Positions 14,745-23,300 of a stretch of 27,986 nt of DNA are shown here, piece by piece. Both the position numbers and the translations under genes were made by a program. Within the stretch, counting starts at the first letter, position 1; every line of letters begins with the position of its first letter. The notes under the pieces were generated by a model that was not told the origin of the DNA, did not search any database, and was given only the letters and a program-made list of their open reading frames with translations. The stretch comes from Chloroflexota bacterium (GTDB lineage Bacteria; Chloroflexota; Anaerolineae; Anaerolineales; JACQED01): contig JACQED010000256.1 of NCBI GenBank assembly GCA_016200785.1, forward strand, positions 1-27,986, in the 5' to 3' direction.

Positions 14745-15223
14745 GCCCAATCCTTAATCTTCTCTCGCTTTACTTTCTCGTGCAGGGTCAGGATGCCGTG
14801 CATCAGGGCTTCGGGGCGCGGAGGACATCCGGCCACGTAAACGTCCACCGGCACGACTTCGTCCACCCCTTGCACGACAGCGTAGTTGTTGAACACGCCG
14901 CCGCACGAGGCGCAGTCACCCATCGCGATCACCCACTTCGGGTCGGGCATCTGGTCATACAGCCGGCGCAGGACCGGGGCCATCTTGCGGCTCACCCGGC
15001 CGGCCACGATCATCAGGTCGGACTGGCGCGGGGAGGCGCGCATCAGTTCCATCCCGAAGCGGCTCAGGTCGTTGTCGGGCATGACCGTGCTGATCATCTC
15101 GATCGCGCAACAGGCCAGACCGAAGAGCATCGGCCACATCGCGTTGGTGCGGCCCCAATTCACCGCTGTTTCCAGCGTTGTCGTCACGACCCCCATGTTG
15201 CCGAGCTTTTGTTCGAGACCCAT
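14741..15223 (-). CDS. nuoB: NADH-quinone oxidoreductase subunit B (cluster N2)
   Basis: This 160-residue subunit holds the terminal [4Fe-4S] cluster N2 next to the quinone site. The N2 ligands are visible: the tandem C38-C39 in FGLACCAIEM, C104 in MGDCASCGG and C133 in VAGCPPRPEAL. Helices LMRASPRQSDLMIVAGRV and the family-typical C-terminus are complete. The start at 15223 is 29 bp after nuoA. Confidence 0.97.
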   Translation of the reverse strand: MGLEQKLGNMGVVTTTLETAVNWGRTNAMWPMLFGLACCAIEMISTVMPDNDLSRFGMELMRASPRQSDLMIVAGRVSRKMAPVLRRLYDQMPDPKWVIAMGDCASCGGVFNNYAVVQGVDEVVPVDVYVAGCPPRPEALMHGILTLHEKVKREKIKDWA

Positions 15224-15252
15224 AATAAACCCTCACCTGCAATCCGATGGTG

Positions 15253-15645
15253 TCACTCCCATTCCAGCGCGCCTTTCTTCCAGGCGTAGATGTAACCGAC
15301 GAGCAAGATCGCGATAAAGACAAGCATCTCGACGAAAATGAAAAGGCCGAGACCCTGTGTGACAAACGAATTGAAGACAACCGCCCAGGGCAGAAAGAAA
15401 ACGACTTCGATGTCGAACAGGATGAAAAGCACCGCAACGAGATAGAACTTGACCGGGATGCGGCGGACCGCCGGGCCGATGGGGATCATCCCCGATTCGT
15501 ATGGCTCTTGTTTTACTTTAGTGGGGCGGCGCGGGCCGAAGAGATGGCCCAGCCCTACGACGAGGCCTGCCAAGATCAGAGAAACAGTGAGGAGAATGAC
15601 GATGGGAAGGTAATCATAGAGCAGTTGCTGAACCTCTGGGGTCAT
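15253..15645 (-). CDS. nuoA: NADH-quinone oxidoreductase subunit A
   Basis: This is the first gene of the operon, encoding a 130-residue membrane subunit with three helices (about 8-31, 67-88 and 97-118). The conserved loop YESGMIPIGPAVRRIPVKFY and the acidic helix FILFDIEVVFFLPW are diagnostic. The ATG at 15645 is preferred over one 14 codons upstream because GGAG lies eight bases before it, the family begins at this point, and the upstream part is the mRNA leader. Confidence 0.96.
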   Translation of the reverse strand: MTPEVQQLLYDYLPIVILLTVSLILAGLVVGLGHLFGPRRPTKVKQEPYESGMIPIGPAVRRIPVKFYLVAVLFILFDIEVVFFLPWAVVFNSFVTQGLGLFIFVEMLVFIAILLVGYIYAWKKGALEWE

Positions 15646-15696
15646 GCGTTCTTCTCCGTCAGCTGCCGGCCATTCGTCCCGGCGCAAAGTGTGTAC

Positions 15697-15725
15697 AGTC
15701 TATCACAAGCGCATAGGCATGTCAA
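15697..15725 (-). promoter_or_regulatory. Promoter of the nuo operon
   Basis: On the minus strand, TTGACA (15725-15720) is a perfect -35, followed by 17 bp and TAGACT (15702-15697) as -10; the TG one base upstream of the -10 makes it an extended -10. An A-rich run (about 15726-15732) precedes the -35. The start would be near 15690, giving a leader of about 45 bases before nuoA. It lies just after the stop codon of the PIG-L gene and is the only strong promoter seen for the whole nuo series. Confidence 0.85.
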
Positions 15726-15730
15726 CTTTT

Positions 15731-16561
15731 TTACGATTTGTCTCGTCTTAACTCCACTCCGCTGAAGAGGTCAGTCTCAACCACATTCACCGCCGTGCCT
15801 GCCAACACAAAGCGTTCGTGCCCGAAGAGCCTGAGCCGATCCGCTTCCGCCACATCGCTCGCGAATGTCTTCGGTCGGCCGGTCTCCGGGTCGAACTCAA
15901 ACTGCGTCCGGTGACAGGCCAGCGCGTCCATCTTCCGCCGCATCCACTCTTGGATGTCCACTTCGGTCGTGATCTGTTCGTCGGGCACGCCGATGAAGCC
16001 CAGCACCCTGCCGCCGATTTCGGCTCGGCGATTTCGGAAACCCGGAACATATTCCATATACGAGCGCGGGAATGCGGTGAAGTACAATTTGGCCGGAGCA
16101 AATGCGGGAAAGCCCAGTTCGAGGGCCGGGTCGCCCGCGAGTTCGACGGCGAGTGTCGTGAAGTAATGGACGGCGATGTGATCGGGATGGCCGTAGCCGC
16201 CGTCCGGGCCATGGGTGATCACGACCGTCGGGCGCAGTTCGCGGAGAAGACGCGCGGCCTTGCGCGCCGCCGCTAATGGAGCGACCTTCTCGACCTCCCC
16301 ATCCTGATAACCGAGCACGATCGGCGGATTGATTCCAAGTGTCGCGCAGGCACAGGCGAGTTCCCTCACGCGGGCTTCACCCAGCGTCTCGCGCGTGGCG
16401 ACGGTCGGGTCTTTGATCTGCGCGTCAACGCCGTCGCCGCGAGTCGCGCAGACGACATAGGCCCGCGCGCCCATTTCGGCATATTTGCCGAGCACACCGC
16501 CGGCGCTGCCTTCGTCGTCGGGGTGCGCGCCGATGAAGAGGAGGGAGAGGTCGTAGGTCAT
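15731..16561 (-). CDS. PIG-L family (LmbE-like) deacetylase
   Basis: This is a 276-residue zinc-dependent N-deacetylase-like protein. The zinc motif AHPDDE lies at residues 12-17 (H13, D16), with the third ligand in YGHPDHIAVHYF near residue 150. The family acts on N-acetylglucosamine-type substrates (GlcNAc-PI, bacillithiol and mycothiol precursors, and others); which substrate applies here is not visible. The length fits MshB/BshB-size members. It lies 91 bp after rpoD on the same strand, with no clear terminator between, and just before the nuo promoter. It could be in the rpoD transcript. Confidence 0.88.
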   Translation of the reverse strand: MTYDLSLLFIGAHPDDEGSAGGVLGKYAEMGARAYVVCATRGDGVDAQIKDPTVATRETLGEARVRELACACATLGINPPIVLGYQDGEVEKVAPLAAARKAARLLRELRPTVVITHGPDGGYGHPDHIAVHYFTTLAVELAGDPALELGFPAFAPAKLYFTAFPRSYMEYVPGFRNRRAEIGGRVLGFIGVPDEQITTEVDIQEWMRRKMDALACHRTQFEFDPETGRPKTFASDVAEADRLRLFGHERFVLAGTAVNVVETDLFSGVELRRDKS

Positions 16562-16652
16562 GGGTGAATAAACTCCGAGCAGGAAACGTGGTGCGTGAGG
16601 GTACGGCGCGAGACTGGCGGGATCGCCGTGCCGGAGGGGCGGGTCAACCGCG

Positions 16653-18341
16653 TCAGCCGAGATAGTCTCTGAGCTGCCGACTGCGTGTGGGGTGCCTCAA
16701 TTTCCTCAGCGCCTTTGCTTCGATCTGCCGGATGCGCTCGCGCGTCACTTGAAAGTGCTGGCCCACCTCTTCGAGCGTGTGGTCCTGTCCATCTTTCAGC
16801 CCGTAGCGCATTTCGAGCACAGCCCGCTCGCGCTCGGTGAGAACGTTCAGCGCATTGCGTACCTGCTCTTTGAGCAACTGGCGCGAGGCGGCGTCCACCG
16901 GGCCGGGGATCGTTTCGTCCTCGATGAAGTCGCCCAGCAGACTCGACTCTTCCGCGCCGACCGGCATCTCCAGCGACATCGGTTCCTGCGAGATGCGGAT
17001 GATGCGCCGCACTTTGGCGGCGGCGCGGCGCAGTTTGCGATCGAGCCCCGGGTCGATCACTCCGCCGTTCGACTTACTGTGGTGGATCGCCTGCACTTCG
17101 GCGGGTTCGAGCATGTCGAGTTCGAGCGCGAGTTCTTCCGAGGTCGGCTCCCGGCCAAGTTCCTGCACGAGACGGCGCTGAACGCGCATGAGGCGATTGA
17201 TCGTCTCGACCATGTGGACGGGGATGCGGATGGTGCGCGCCTGATCGGCAATCGCGCGGCTGATCGCCTGCCGGATCCACCACGTCGCGTAAGTGCTGAA
17301 CTTGTAGCCTTTGGTCGGGTCGAACTTCTCCACGGCACGCAGGAGGCCGATGTTGCCCTCCTGGATCAGATCGAGAAATGAAATGCCGCGCCCCATGTAG
17401 TGTTTGGCGACGCTCACCACCAGCCGCAGATTCGCGCGGATGAGGGATTTGTTGGCTTCTTCGGCGCGGCGGTTGACGTCGCCGAATTCAGCTTCGATGA
17501 CGCTTTCGGTCGGCAACCAGGTTTTGAACGTTCGCTTGAGGGGCATGGTCTTGTGGCGCTTGCCGAGCGCGTCGGCAAGTTTCGTCTGGACTGACGCCGG
17601 GCAAAGATAGAGGATGAGGAGAACCTCGAACGCTTGCTCGGCGACTTTCGTCCAGGCCGGGTCGTGTCCCCAGGCGCCGCCGTCGAGCCAGGCGCGCAAG
17701 TACGAGGGCGTGTCGTCCTGCTGCCAGTTGCGGCGCAGGTTCTGCGCCTCGCCGATCAGCAAGCGCAGGTCGGGCGCGGCCTTCTTGTAGCGTTTGCTGT
17801 CCTCCAGCACACGCTTCCACGCGGTCTGGAGGTCGTCGTAGAGAGCCAGCATGACGCCGGCCCCGATTGGGTTGCTCTTGCGTGGCCCGGCGCCGGCCTG
17901 CGCCGCGCGCTCGGCCAGCAAGCGCCTGGCCGCGGCCATTTGCGTCGCCAGCCAAATCTCCTGATCCGCGTCGAGCAACTGCACCTGGCCGATCTCTTTG
18001 AGATACATCCGAACCGGGTCGTCACCCAGTTCCAGACCGGCGAGGGCCAGGTCGCCGTCAATAGACTCTTCCTCGATCTCTTCGAGATCGTCACTGCCCG
18101 GCTCACCCTCGCTTTCGATCTCGAACTCTGGCTCGGCCTCCTCCAGATCGGCATCGCTCTCTTCTTCCTCGGCTGGAACAACTTCGATACCCAGGTCTTC
18201 GAGTTGACTCAAGAAGGCTTGCGCCTCGTCGCCTTCCGGCTCTTCGAACGCGGCGGCGATCTCGGCCTCGGAGAGTTGCCTGGTCTTCGCGCCTTTTGCG
18301 AGCAGATCGTCCAGCGCCGGATTCTTCTTATGCCTGACCAT
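16653..18341 (-). CDS. rpoD: Primary RNA polymerase sigma factor (sigma-70, RpoD)
   Basis: This is a 562-residue sigma factor. Residues 1-100 are acidic (region 1.1-like). Region 1.2 is at about 107-140 (DDPVRMYLKEIGQVQLL), a non-conserved insert of about 150 residues follows, then region 2 at about 298-370 (NLRLVVSVAKHYMGRGISFL and STYATWWIRQAI), region 3 at about 375-475 (ISQEPMSLEMPVG) with a ~20-residue basic insertion before it (VIDPGLDRKLRRAA), and region 4 at 490-560 (LEEVGQHFQVTRERIRQIEA). The ATG at 18341 follows GAGGGGA by nine bases; a TTG one codon upstream is less likely. It is 16 bp after dnaG, a dnaG-rpoD order conserved in many bacteria. Confidence 0.97.
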   Translation of the reverse strand: MVRHKKNPALDDLLAKGAKTRQLSEAEIAAAFEEPEGDEAQAFLSQLEDLGIEVVPAEEEESDADLEEAEPEFEIESEGEPGSDDLEEIEEESIDGDLALAGLELGDDPVRMYLKEIGQVQLLDADQEIWLATQMAAARRLLAERAAQAGAGPRKSNPIGAGVMLALYDDLQTAWKRVLEDSKRYKKAAPDLRLLIGEAQNLRRNWQQDDTPSYLRAWLDGGAWGHDPAWTKVAEQAFEVLLILYLCPASVQTKLADALGKRHKTMPLKRTFKTWLPTESVIEAEFGDVNRRAEEANKSLIRANLRLVVSVAKHYMGRGISFLDLIQEGNIGLLRAVEKFDPTKGYKFSTYATWWIRQAISRAIADQARTIRIPVHMVETINRLMRVQRRLVQELGREPTSEELALELDMLEPAEVQAIHHSKSNGGVIDPGLDRKLRRAAAKVRRIIRISQEPMSLEMPVGAEESSLLGDFIEDETIPGPVDAASRQLLKEQVRNALNVLTERERAVLEMRYGLKDGQDHTLEEVGQHFQVTRERIRQIEAKALRKLRHPTRSRQLRDYLG

Positions 18342-18357
18342 CAAACTGCGTCCCCTC

Positions 18358-20250
18358 TCAACGCAGGCCCGCGAGGGCGCGGTCTAGTTTTTGGCGCGCG
18401 CCGGCCAGTTTGGCGATCGTCTGCACGAAGGTCTCGGGGGTCGAATCGCCCTGGCCTTGCGCGTCTTCGACTAAGAAACGCAATTGAGTCAGCGTGCTGT
18501 CCACGCTGCGCCGCCTGAGGCGCGTGATCGCATTCAACACGTCGTCTACCGCCGACGGCTCGTCGGGGTTGATTTGCGCGGCCTCGGCCGACAACGCATC
18601 GAGCGCCGAAAAGAGCGACTCGTCGAGGCTATCGCGCAAATGATCCGCCGGATCGGCGGCATCCTGCGCCAGCGCGGCTTTGAGCGCACGAAAGATGGCC
18701 CGGTGGCCGGCGTGCGTGAAATCTTCCTCCGACAACTGTTCCAGACCCATCTCTTGCAAGCGCCGATCAGCCTTATACAGCAATTCGGGCCGCCGCACCA
18801 ATGCGCCGATGCAGTACGACTCCAATTTCGATATTGGCCCGTTCGAGAGCTGTGCCTCAGTTCTTGCTTCCACCGGCGCGGATGTCCGAGACTTCTCTTT
18901 TGCCCCCGCCCGCTTCTGCAGAAGCGCCGACTCGCTCACCCGCAGAATGCGCGCGAGTTTTTGGCGATAGGCATCGCGCTCGACCGAGTCGGCGATCTGA
19001 TCGATGACCGGAAGCAACTCGCCGGCCACATCCGCTTTGACGCCGGGATCGTCAAGGTCGCGGCCGGCGGTAGTCGTGCGAATGATGAACTCAAGAATAG
19101 GCACAGCCGACGCGACTAACTCGGCCCAGGCGCCCGGATCAGACAGCACGACCTCATCCGGGTCCTTTCCCTCCGGCAGGAGCATGACGCGCGTATCGAG
19201 CCGGATGGACTTTCGCGAGACGGCCTTCTTGATGTTCTCGTATCGCTCAAAAATCGGAACGGTCGCCTCGGTAGTCGCGCCGATCTCTCCGCCGCGCCGC
19301 GCCGCGAGACGGCCCGCTTCGTCGGCGTCCAGCGCCAGCACGATGCGCTTCGCGTAACGACTTAAGAGGCGGACGTGATCCTCGGTGAGGGCAACGCCCA
19401 TGGGCGACACGACGTTGGCGAAACCGGCCTGATGCGCGGCCATCACGTCCATATAGCCTTCGACGATGACCGCCGTCCCCGTTTCGCGTACGGCCTTGCG
19501 CGCGAACGACAGTCCGTACAGCGTGCGCCCTTTGTCGAAGAGCGCGGTCTGCGGCGAATTGAGAAACTTGGGCGCGTCGTCGGGGTTGAGCGCGCGCGCG
19601 CCGAAGCCGCTGATCTTGCCGTTGGCGTCGTAGATCGGGATCATCAACCGGTCGCGGAAACGGTCATAGGAACCGGAGCCGTCGTCGCGTTCAATGATCA
19701 ATCCCGCCTCGATCATATCGCGGGCCGTGACGCCTTTGCCCGCGAGGTGGTTGAACAGCACATCCCACGATTTGAGCGAATAGCCCAACTGAAACTTCTC
19801 GACTGTCAGCACGCTCAGGCCACGCTGGAGTATGTGCTGGCGCGCGTGCTCGGCTTGCGGCGAGTGCAGGAGCAGGTTGTGAAAGTAAGTGGCGGCGTCG
19901 CCGAGCAGTTCGCGCAGATGCGCGTGCTCTTCTTCTTTAGCGGCCTCCTCCGGCGAGCGCTGTCTGAGTTCGACGCCCGCCCGCTGAGCCAGGATACGAA
20001 GCGCTTCCGAGAAGTCAACGCCCTCTTTCTTCATCACGAAGGTGAACACGTCGCCGCCGGTGTTGCACTGGCCGAAGCATTTCCAGATCTGCGCGTCGGG
20101 CCACACCGCAAAGGAAGGCGTATTGTTGACGTGCGCGTGGAACGGACACAGTCCGCTGTAGTAGTTGCGGTGCTTCCTGAGTTGCACTGACTCGGCGATC
20201 AACTCGACGATGTCAACGCGGGATTTGATGTCTTCGATCGGGCCGGGCAT
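18358..20250 (-). CDS. dnaG: DNA primase
   Basis: This 630-residue DnaG makes replication primers. The N-terminal zinc motif is C35-x2-H38-x19-C58-x3-C62; the E. coli protein has x17 and x2, so both spacings are longer here. The Toprim domain shows IVEGYMDVMAAHQ and LALDADEAG. The C-terminal DnaB-interaction region is present. The ATG at 20250 is chosen because MPGPIEDIKSRVDIVE is the conserved start; the frame is open 25 codons further upstream to a TTG, but that part is encoded by heptamer repeats. No ribosome site is seen before the ATG. Its own promoter lies just after glyQS. Confidence 0.95.
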   Translation of the reverse strand: MPGPIEDIKSRVDIVELIAESVQLRKHRNYYSGLCPFHAHVNNTPSFAVWPDAQIWKCFGQCNTGGDVFTFVMKKEGVDFSEALRILAQRAGVELRQRSPEEAAKEEEHAHLRELLGDAATYFHNLLLHSPQAEHARQHILQRGLSVLTVEKFQLGYSLKSWDVLFNHLAGKGVTARDMIEAGLIIERDDGSGSYDRFRDRLMIPIYDANGKISGFGARALNPDDAPKFLNSPQTALFDKGRTLYGLSFARKAVRETGTAVIVEGYMDVMAAHQAGFANVVSPMGVALTEDHVRLLSRYAKRIVLALDADEAGRLAARRGGEIGATTEATVPIFERYENIKKAVSRKSIRLDTRVMLLPEGKDPDEVVLSDPGAWAELVASAVPILEFIIRTTTAGRDLDDPGVKADVAGELLPVIDQIADSVERDAYRQKLARILRVSESALLQKRAGAKEKSRTSAPVEARTEAQLSNGPISKLESYCIGALVRRPELLYKADRRLQEMGLEQLSEEDFTHAGHRAIFRALKAALAQDAADPADHLRDSLDESLFSALDALSAEAAQINPDEPSAVDDVLNAITRLRRRSVDSTLTQLRFLVEDAQGQGDSTPETFVQTIAKLAGARQKLDRALAGLR

Positions 20251-20330
20251 TTTGATTTCTGATTGTTGATTGCTGGGTTCTGATGGAGGCGCTGCAATCA
20301 GCAATCCGCAATCAGAAATGAGCAATCAGA
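20251..20330. repeat. Inverted heptamer-repeat element in the dnaG leader
   Basis: 7-bp units based on TGATTGC (with TGATTGT and GGATTGC) form two inverted tracts. Positions 20255-20275 pair with 20299-20319 over 21 bp with two mismatches, leaving a 23-base loop. The whole element lies between the likely transcription start (about 20333) and the dnaG start codon, so it would fold in the mRNA leader. Confidence 0.82.
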
Positions 20331-20339
20331 ACAGCGGGG

Positions 20340-20368
20340 ATTATAGTGAGGTGATGGAGATCACGCAA
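20340..20368 (-). promoter_or_regulatory. Promoter of dnaG-rpoD with a palindromic operator-like site
   Basis: Minus-strand TTGCGT (20368-20363), a 17-bp spacer and a perfect TATAAT (20345-20340). In the spacer lies GTGAT-N4-ATCAC (20351-20364), which also reads GTGA-N6-TCAC, the half-site pattern of the CRP/FNR superfamily. The promoter begins nine bases beyond the glyQS stop codon. Binding at this place would be expected to block the polymerase (inference). Confidence 0.65.
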
Positions 20369-20376
20369 CTACGGAC

Positions 20377-23300
20377 TCAGAACCCCTCAAGTTTCGAGAA
20401 GTCCGCAACGCCACGCGCCATCGCCGCAATACCCTGGAGCAGTCCCAGCCGGTTTTCACGCACCGCCTTGTCGTCTGTCATCACCAATACATCATCGAAG
20501 AATTTCGAGATGGCCGGGATCATCGGCAGGAGTGCATGGCAGAAGTCGTCAAGCGTGTCGAACGGCCGTGCCGAGGCTGATTGATAAGCCGCGTAAAGAT
20601 TCTTCTCGGCTGGCTCGACAAATTCGTCGGGCGAGATCGGATACGTTTGCTTTTGGTCGCGCGTGATACGAACACAGCGCGAATAGGCGGCGAGTGTTTG
20701 AGGCCAATCGGCTTTCGCCACCCACGCCGAAAGTTCAAGCGCGGCCTGCTTCGCCCGAACAGGGTTGCTCCCGCGCTCGGCCAACACCGCATCAACCACG
20801 TCGTAGCGCAGGCCAGAGTCGACGAGTTGAACACGCAATCGGCCGGCGACGAACTCGGCGGCTTGCGCGATCACTTCCACTGCGATCGAGATCGGTTGAA
20901 GCGCAGCGGCGGCCGCCAAACCTTCACGCACGTCGAAGGCGAGTTCGCGGCCAATAAGAACCTGCACGATGCCGAGCGCGGCGCGGCGCAGTGCAAACGG
21001 ATCAGCCGAGCCGGAGGGAGCCAGCCCGGCGGCGAAGAGGCCCGCCAGCGAATCCAAGCGATCCGCCATGCCGACGGCGAGGCCTGGTTTTGATTCGGGA
21101 AGCGTATCGCTTTGAGGTCGAGGCAGGTAGTGCTCGAAAATCGCCTGTGCCACTTCGGGCGGTTCCCCGGATCGCAGAGCATACTCACGCCCCACCATGC
21201 CTTGCAGTGAAGTCATTTCGACGACCATCCGCGTGGCGAGATCGGCTTTGCACAGGTGCGCCGCGCGGAGGGCGGTGCGCGTTTCGGCTTCGGTCAAACC
21301 GAGTTTCGGCGCGAGGGCGGCAGTGGTTCTCTCGATGCGATTGGCTTTGTCGAGCATCGAGCCGAGTTTGACTTGAAAGGTCAGCGTGCCGAGTTTCGCG
21401 CGATACGACTCGAGCGGCTGTTTCACGTCTTCGCGCACAAAAAAGTCGGCGTCGGCAAAACGGGCGCGGATGACGTGTTCGTTGCCGTCGGTCACGAGAT
21501 CGAGATGCTCGGAGTCGCCGTTGCGGACGGCGACGAAGTAGGGCAAAAGCGCGCCGGGTGACGAGTGACGAGTGACGTCTGAAAACGAGCCGCTGACGAC
21601 TGGCGACTGATGATTGATGACTGGAAAATACCGCTGGTGCTTCTTCATCACCGAAATCAGCACGTCGCGCGGGAGATTGAGATAGACGGACTCAAATTCG
21701 CCGATCAGCGGCGTGGGACATTCGACCAGATTGGTCACCTCGGCCAGCAGGTCAGGCTCGATCAGCGCTTCGCCCCCCACCCCGCTCGCCAATCGTTTCG
21801 CTTCGGTCTCAATCGTCCGGCTTCGTTCCGCCGGGTCGAGCAGAATGCCAGCGGCGCGCATCGTCTCGTGGTACTGGTCCGCCGAGCCGATGTCAATTTC
21901 CGGCGAGCCGAGAGGCCGCAGACCGCGCGACGTTCGACCGCTCACGACGCCGGCGTAGGCAAAGGCGATCAGGCTGTCGCCAAGCAAAGCAACAAGCCAG
22001 CGGATCGGGCGAGAGAATGAAATGCCGCTTGCATTCCAGCGCATCGATTTTTCAAAGGTGAGCGAGGCGATTACGTCGGGCAGGACTTCGCCCAGAACTT
22101 CCGGCGCGGGGCGGCCTGTCTCACGAACCACGGCGACGGCGTACTTGCCGCCGTCCATCTCACGCACTTCGAGCGACTCGACCGGCACGCCCTTGCCCCT
22201 GGCGAAACCGATCGCCGCCTGTGTGGGTTGGCCGTCGGCGTCGAACGCGCGGTTCGCCGGCGGGCCTTTGATGGCTTGCTCCGAGGCCGACTGCGCCGGG
22301 GCAAGGTCTTCAACGTAAACGGCGAGCCGGCGCGGCGTCCCCGCGATATTGATCGCGCCGTGAACCAGCCTTGCCGCGCTCAGTTTTTGCGGCACGAGTT
22401 CTTTCAATTGCGCCAGCGCCGATGAGAGATCGGCGGCGGGGAGTTCTTCGGCGCCGATCTCAAATATCAACGCACGCGGGGAAGAAGGCAGGAACAAGCG
22501 ATTGGTTTCACCCGACTGCTTCCTGCTTCCGAGTTCCTTCTTCCTTCCGTCTTCTTTCAAAAGCGGGAATTCCAGTCGCTGTCTTTGGGCAACATAGGCT
22601 TCCGCCACCTCTCTCGCCATGCCACGCATCCTGCCAAAGAAACTGGCTCTCTCAGTCACGCCGATTGCGCCGCGCGTGTCCAGAACGTTGAAGGCGTGCG
22701 AGCACTTGAGCAGGTGATCGTACGCGGGCAGAACCAAACCGGCGGCCAGCGCCGAACGGCATTCGGCCTCATACAGCCCGAACATCTGCCGCAGGCGATC
22801 CACATCGGCAATCTCAAAATAGTAATGGCTGTGCTCGCGCTCGCCCTGCAAGTTCACGTCACCGTAAGTGATCTCGTCCGTCCACTTGATGTCGGCGAAG
22901 CCGCGCACGCGCTGAAGAGCGATGAGGATGCGTTCGAGGCCGTAGGTGAGTTCGACCGAAACCGGATCGCACAGCAGGCCGCCCGCCTGCTGGAAATAGG
23001 TGAACTGCGTGATCTCCTGCCCGTCGAGCCACACTTCCCAGCCGAGGCCCCACGCGCCGAGGGCAGGCGACTCCCAGTTGTCTTCGACGAAGCGCAGGTC
23101 GTGCTCGCGCGGATTGATGCCGAGCGCCTCCAGCGATTGCAGATACAGTTCCTGCGGGTTGCCGGGATCGGGCTTGAGAATGACTTGATACTGATAATGC
23201 TGTTGCAGGCGATTCGGATTCTCGCCGTAGCGCCCGTCGTCGGGCCGGACGGACGGCTCGACGTAGGCGGCGTTCCACGGCTCGGGGCCGAGGACGCGCA

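Noticed and set aside
15684..15702. Degenerate CRP/FNR-like site at the nuo -10
   Set aside because: TGTGA-N6 is present but the second half-site has two mismatches; too weak to claim.
17900..18300. Acidic low-complexity stretch of RpoD as a repeat insertion
   Set aside because: No 7-bp periodicity; acidic region 1.1-like segments are normal in primary sigma factors.
20251..20325. DnaG N-terminal extension of 25 codons from a TTG start
   Set aside because: The extension is encoded by heptamer repeats and does not resemble primase; kept only as a remark because no ribosome site precedes the chosen ATG either.
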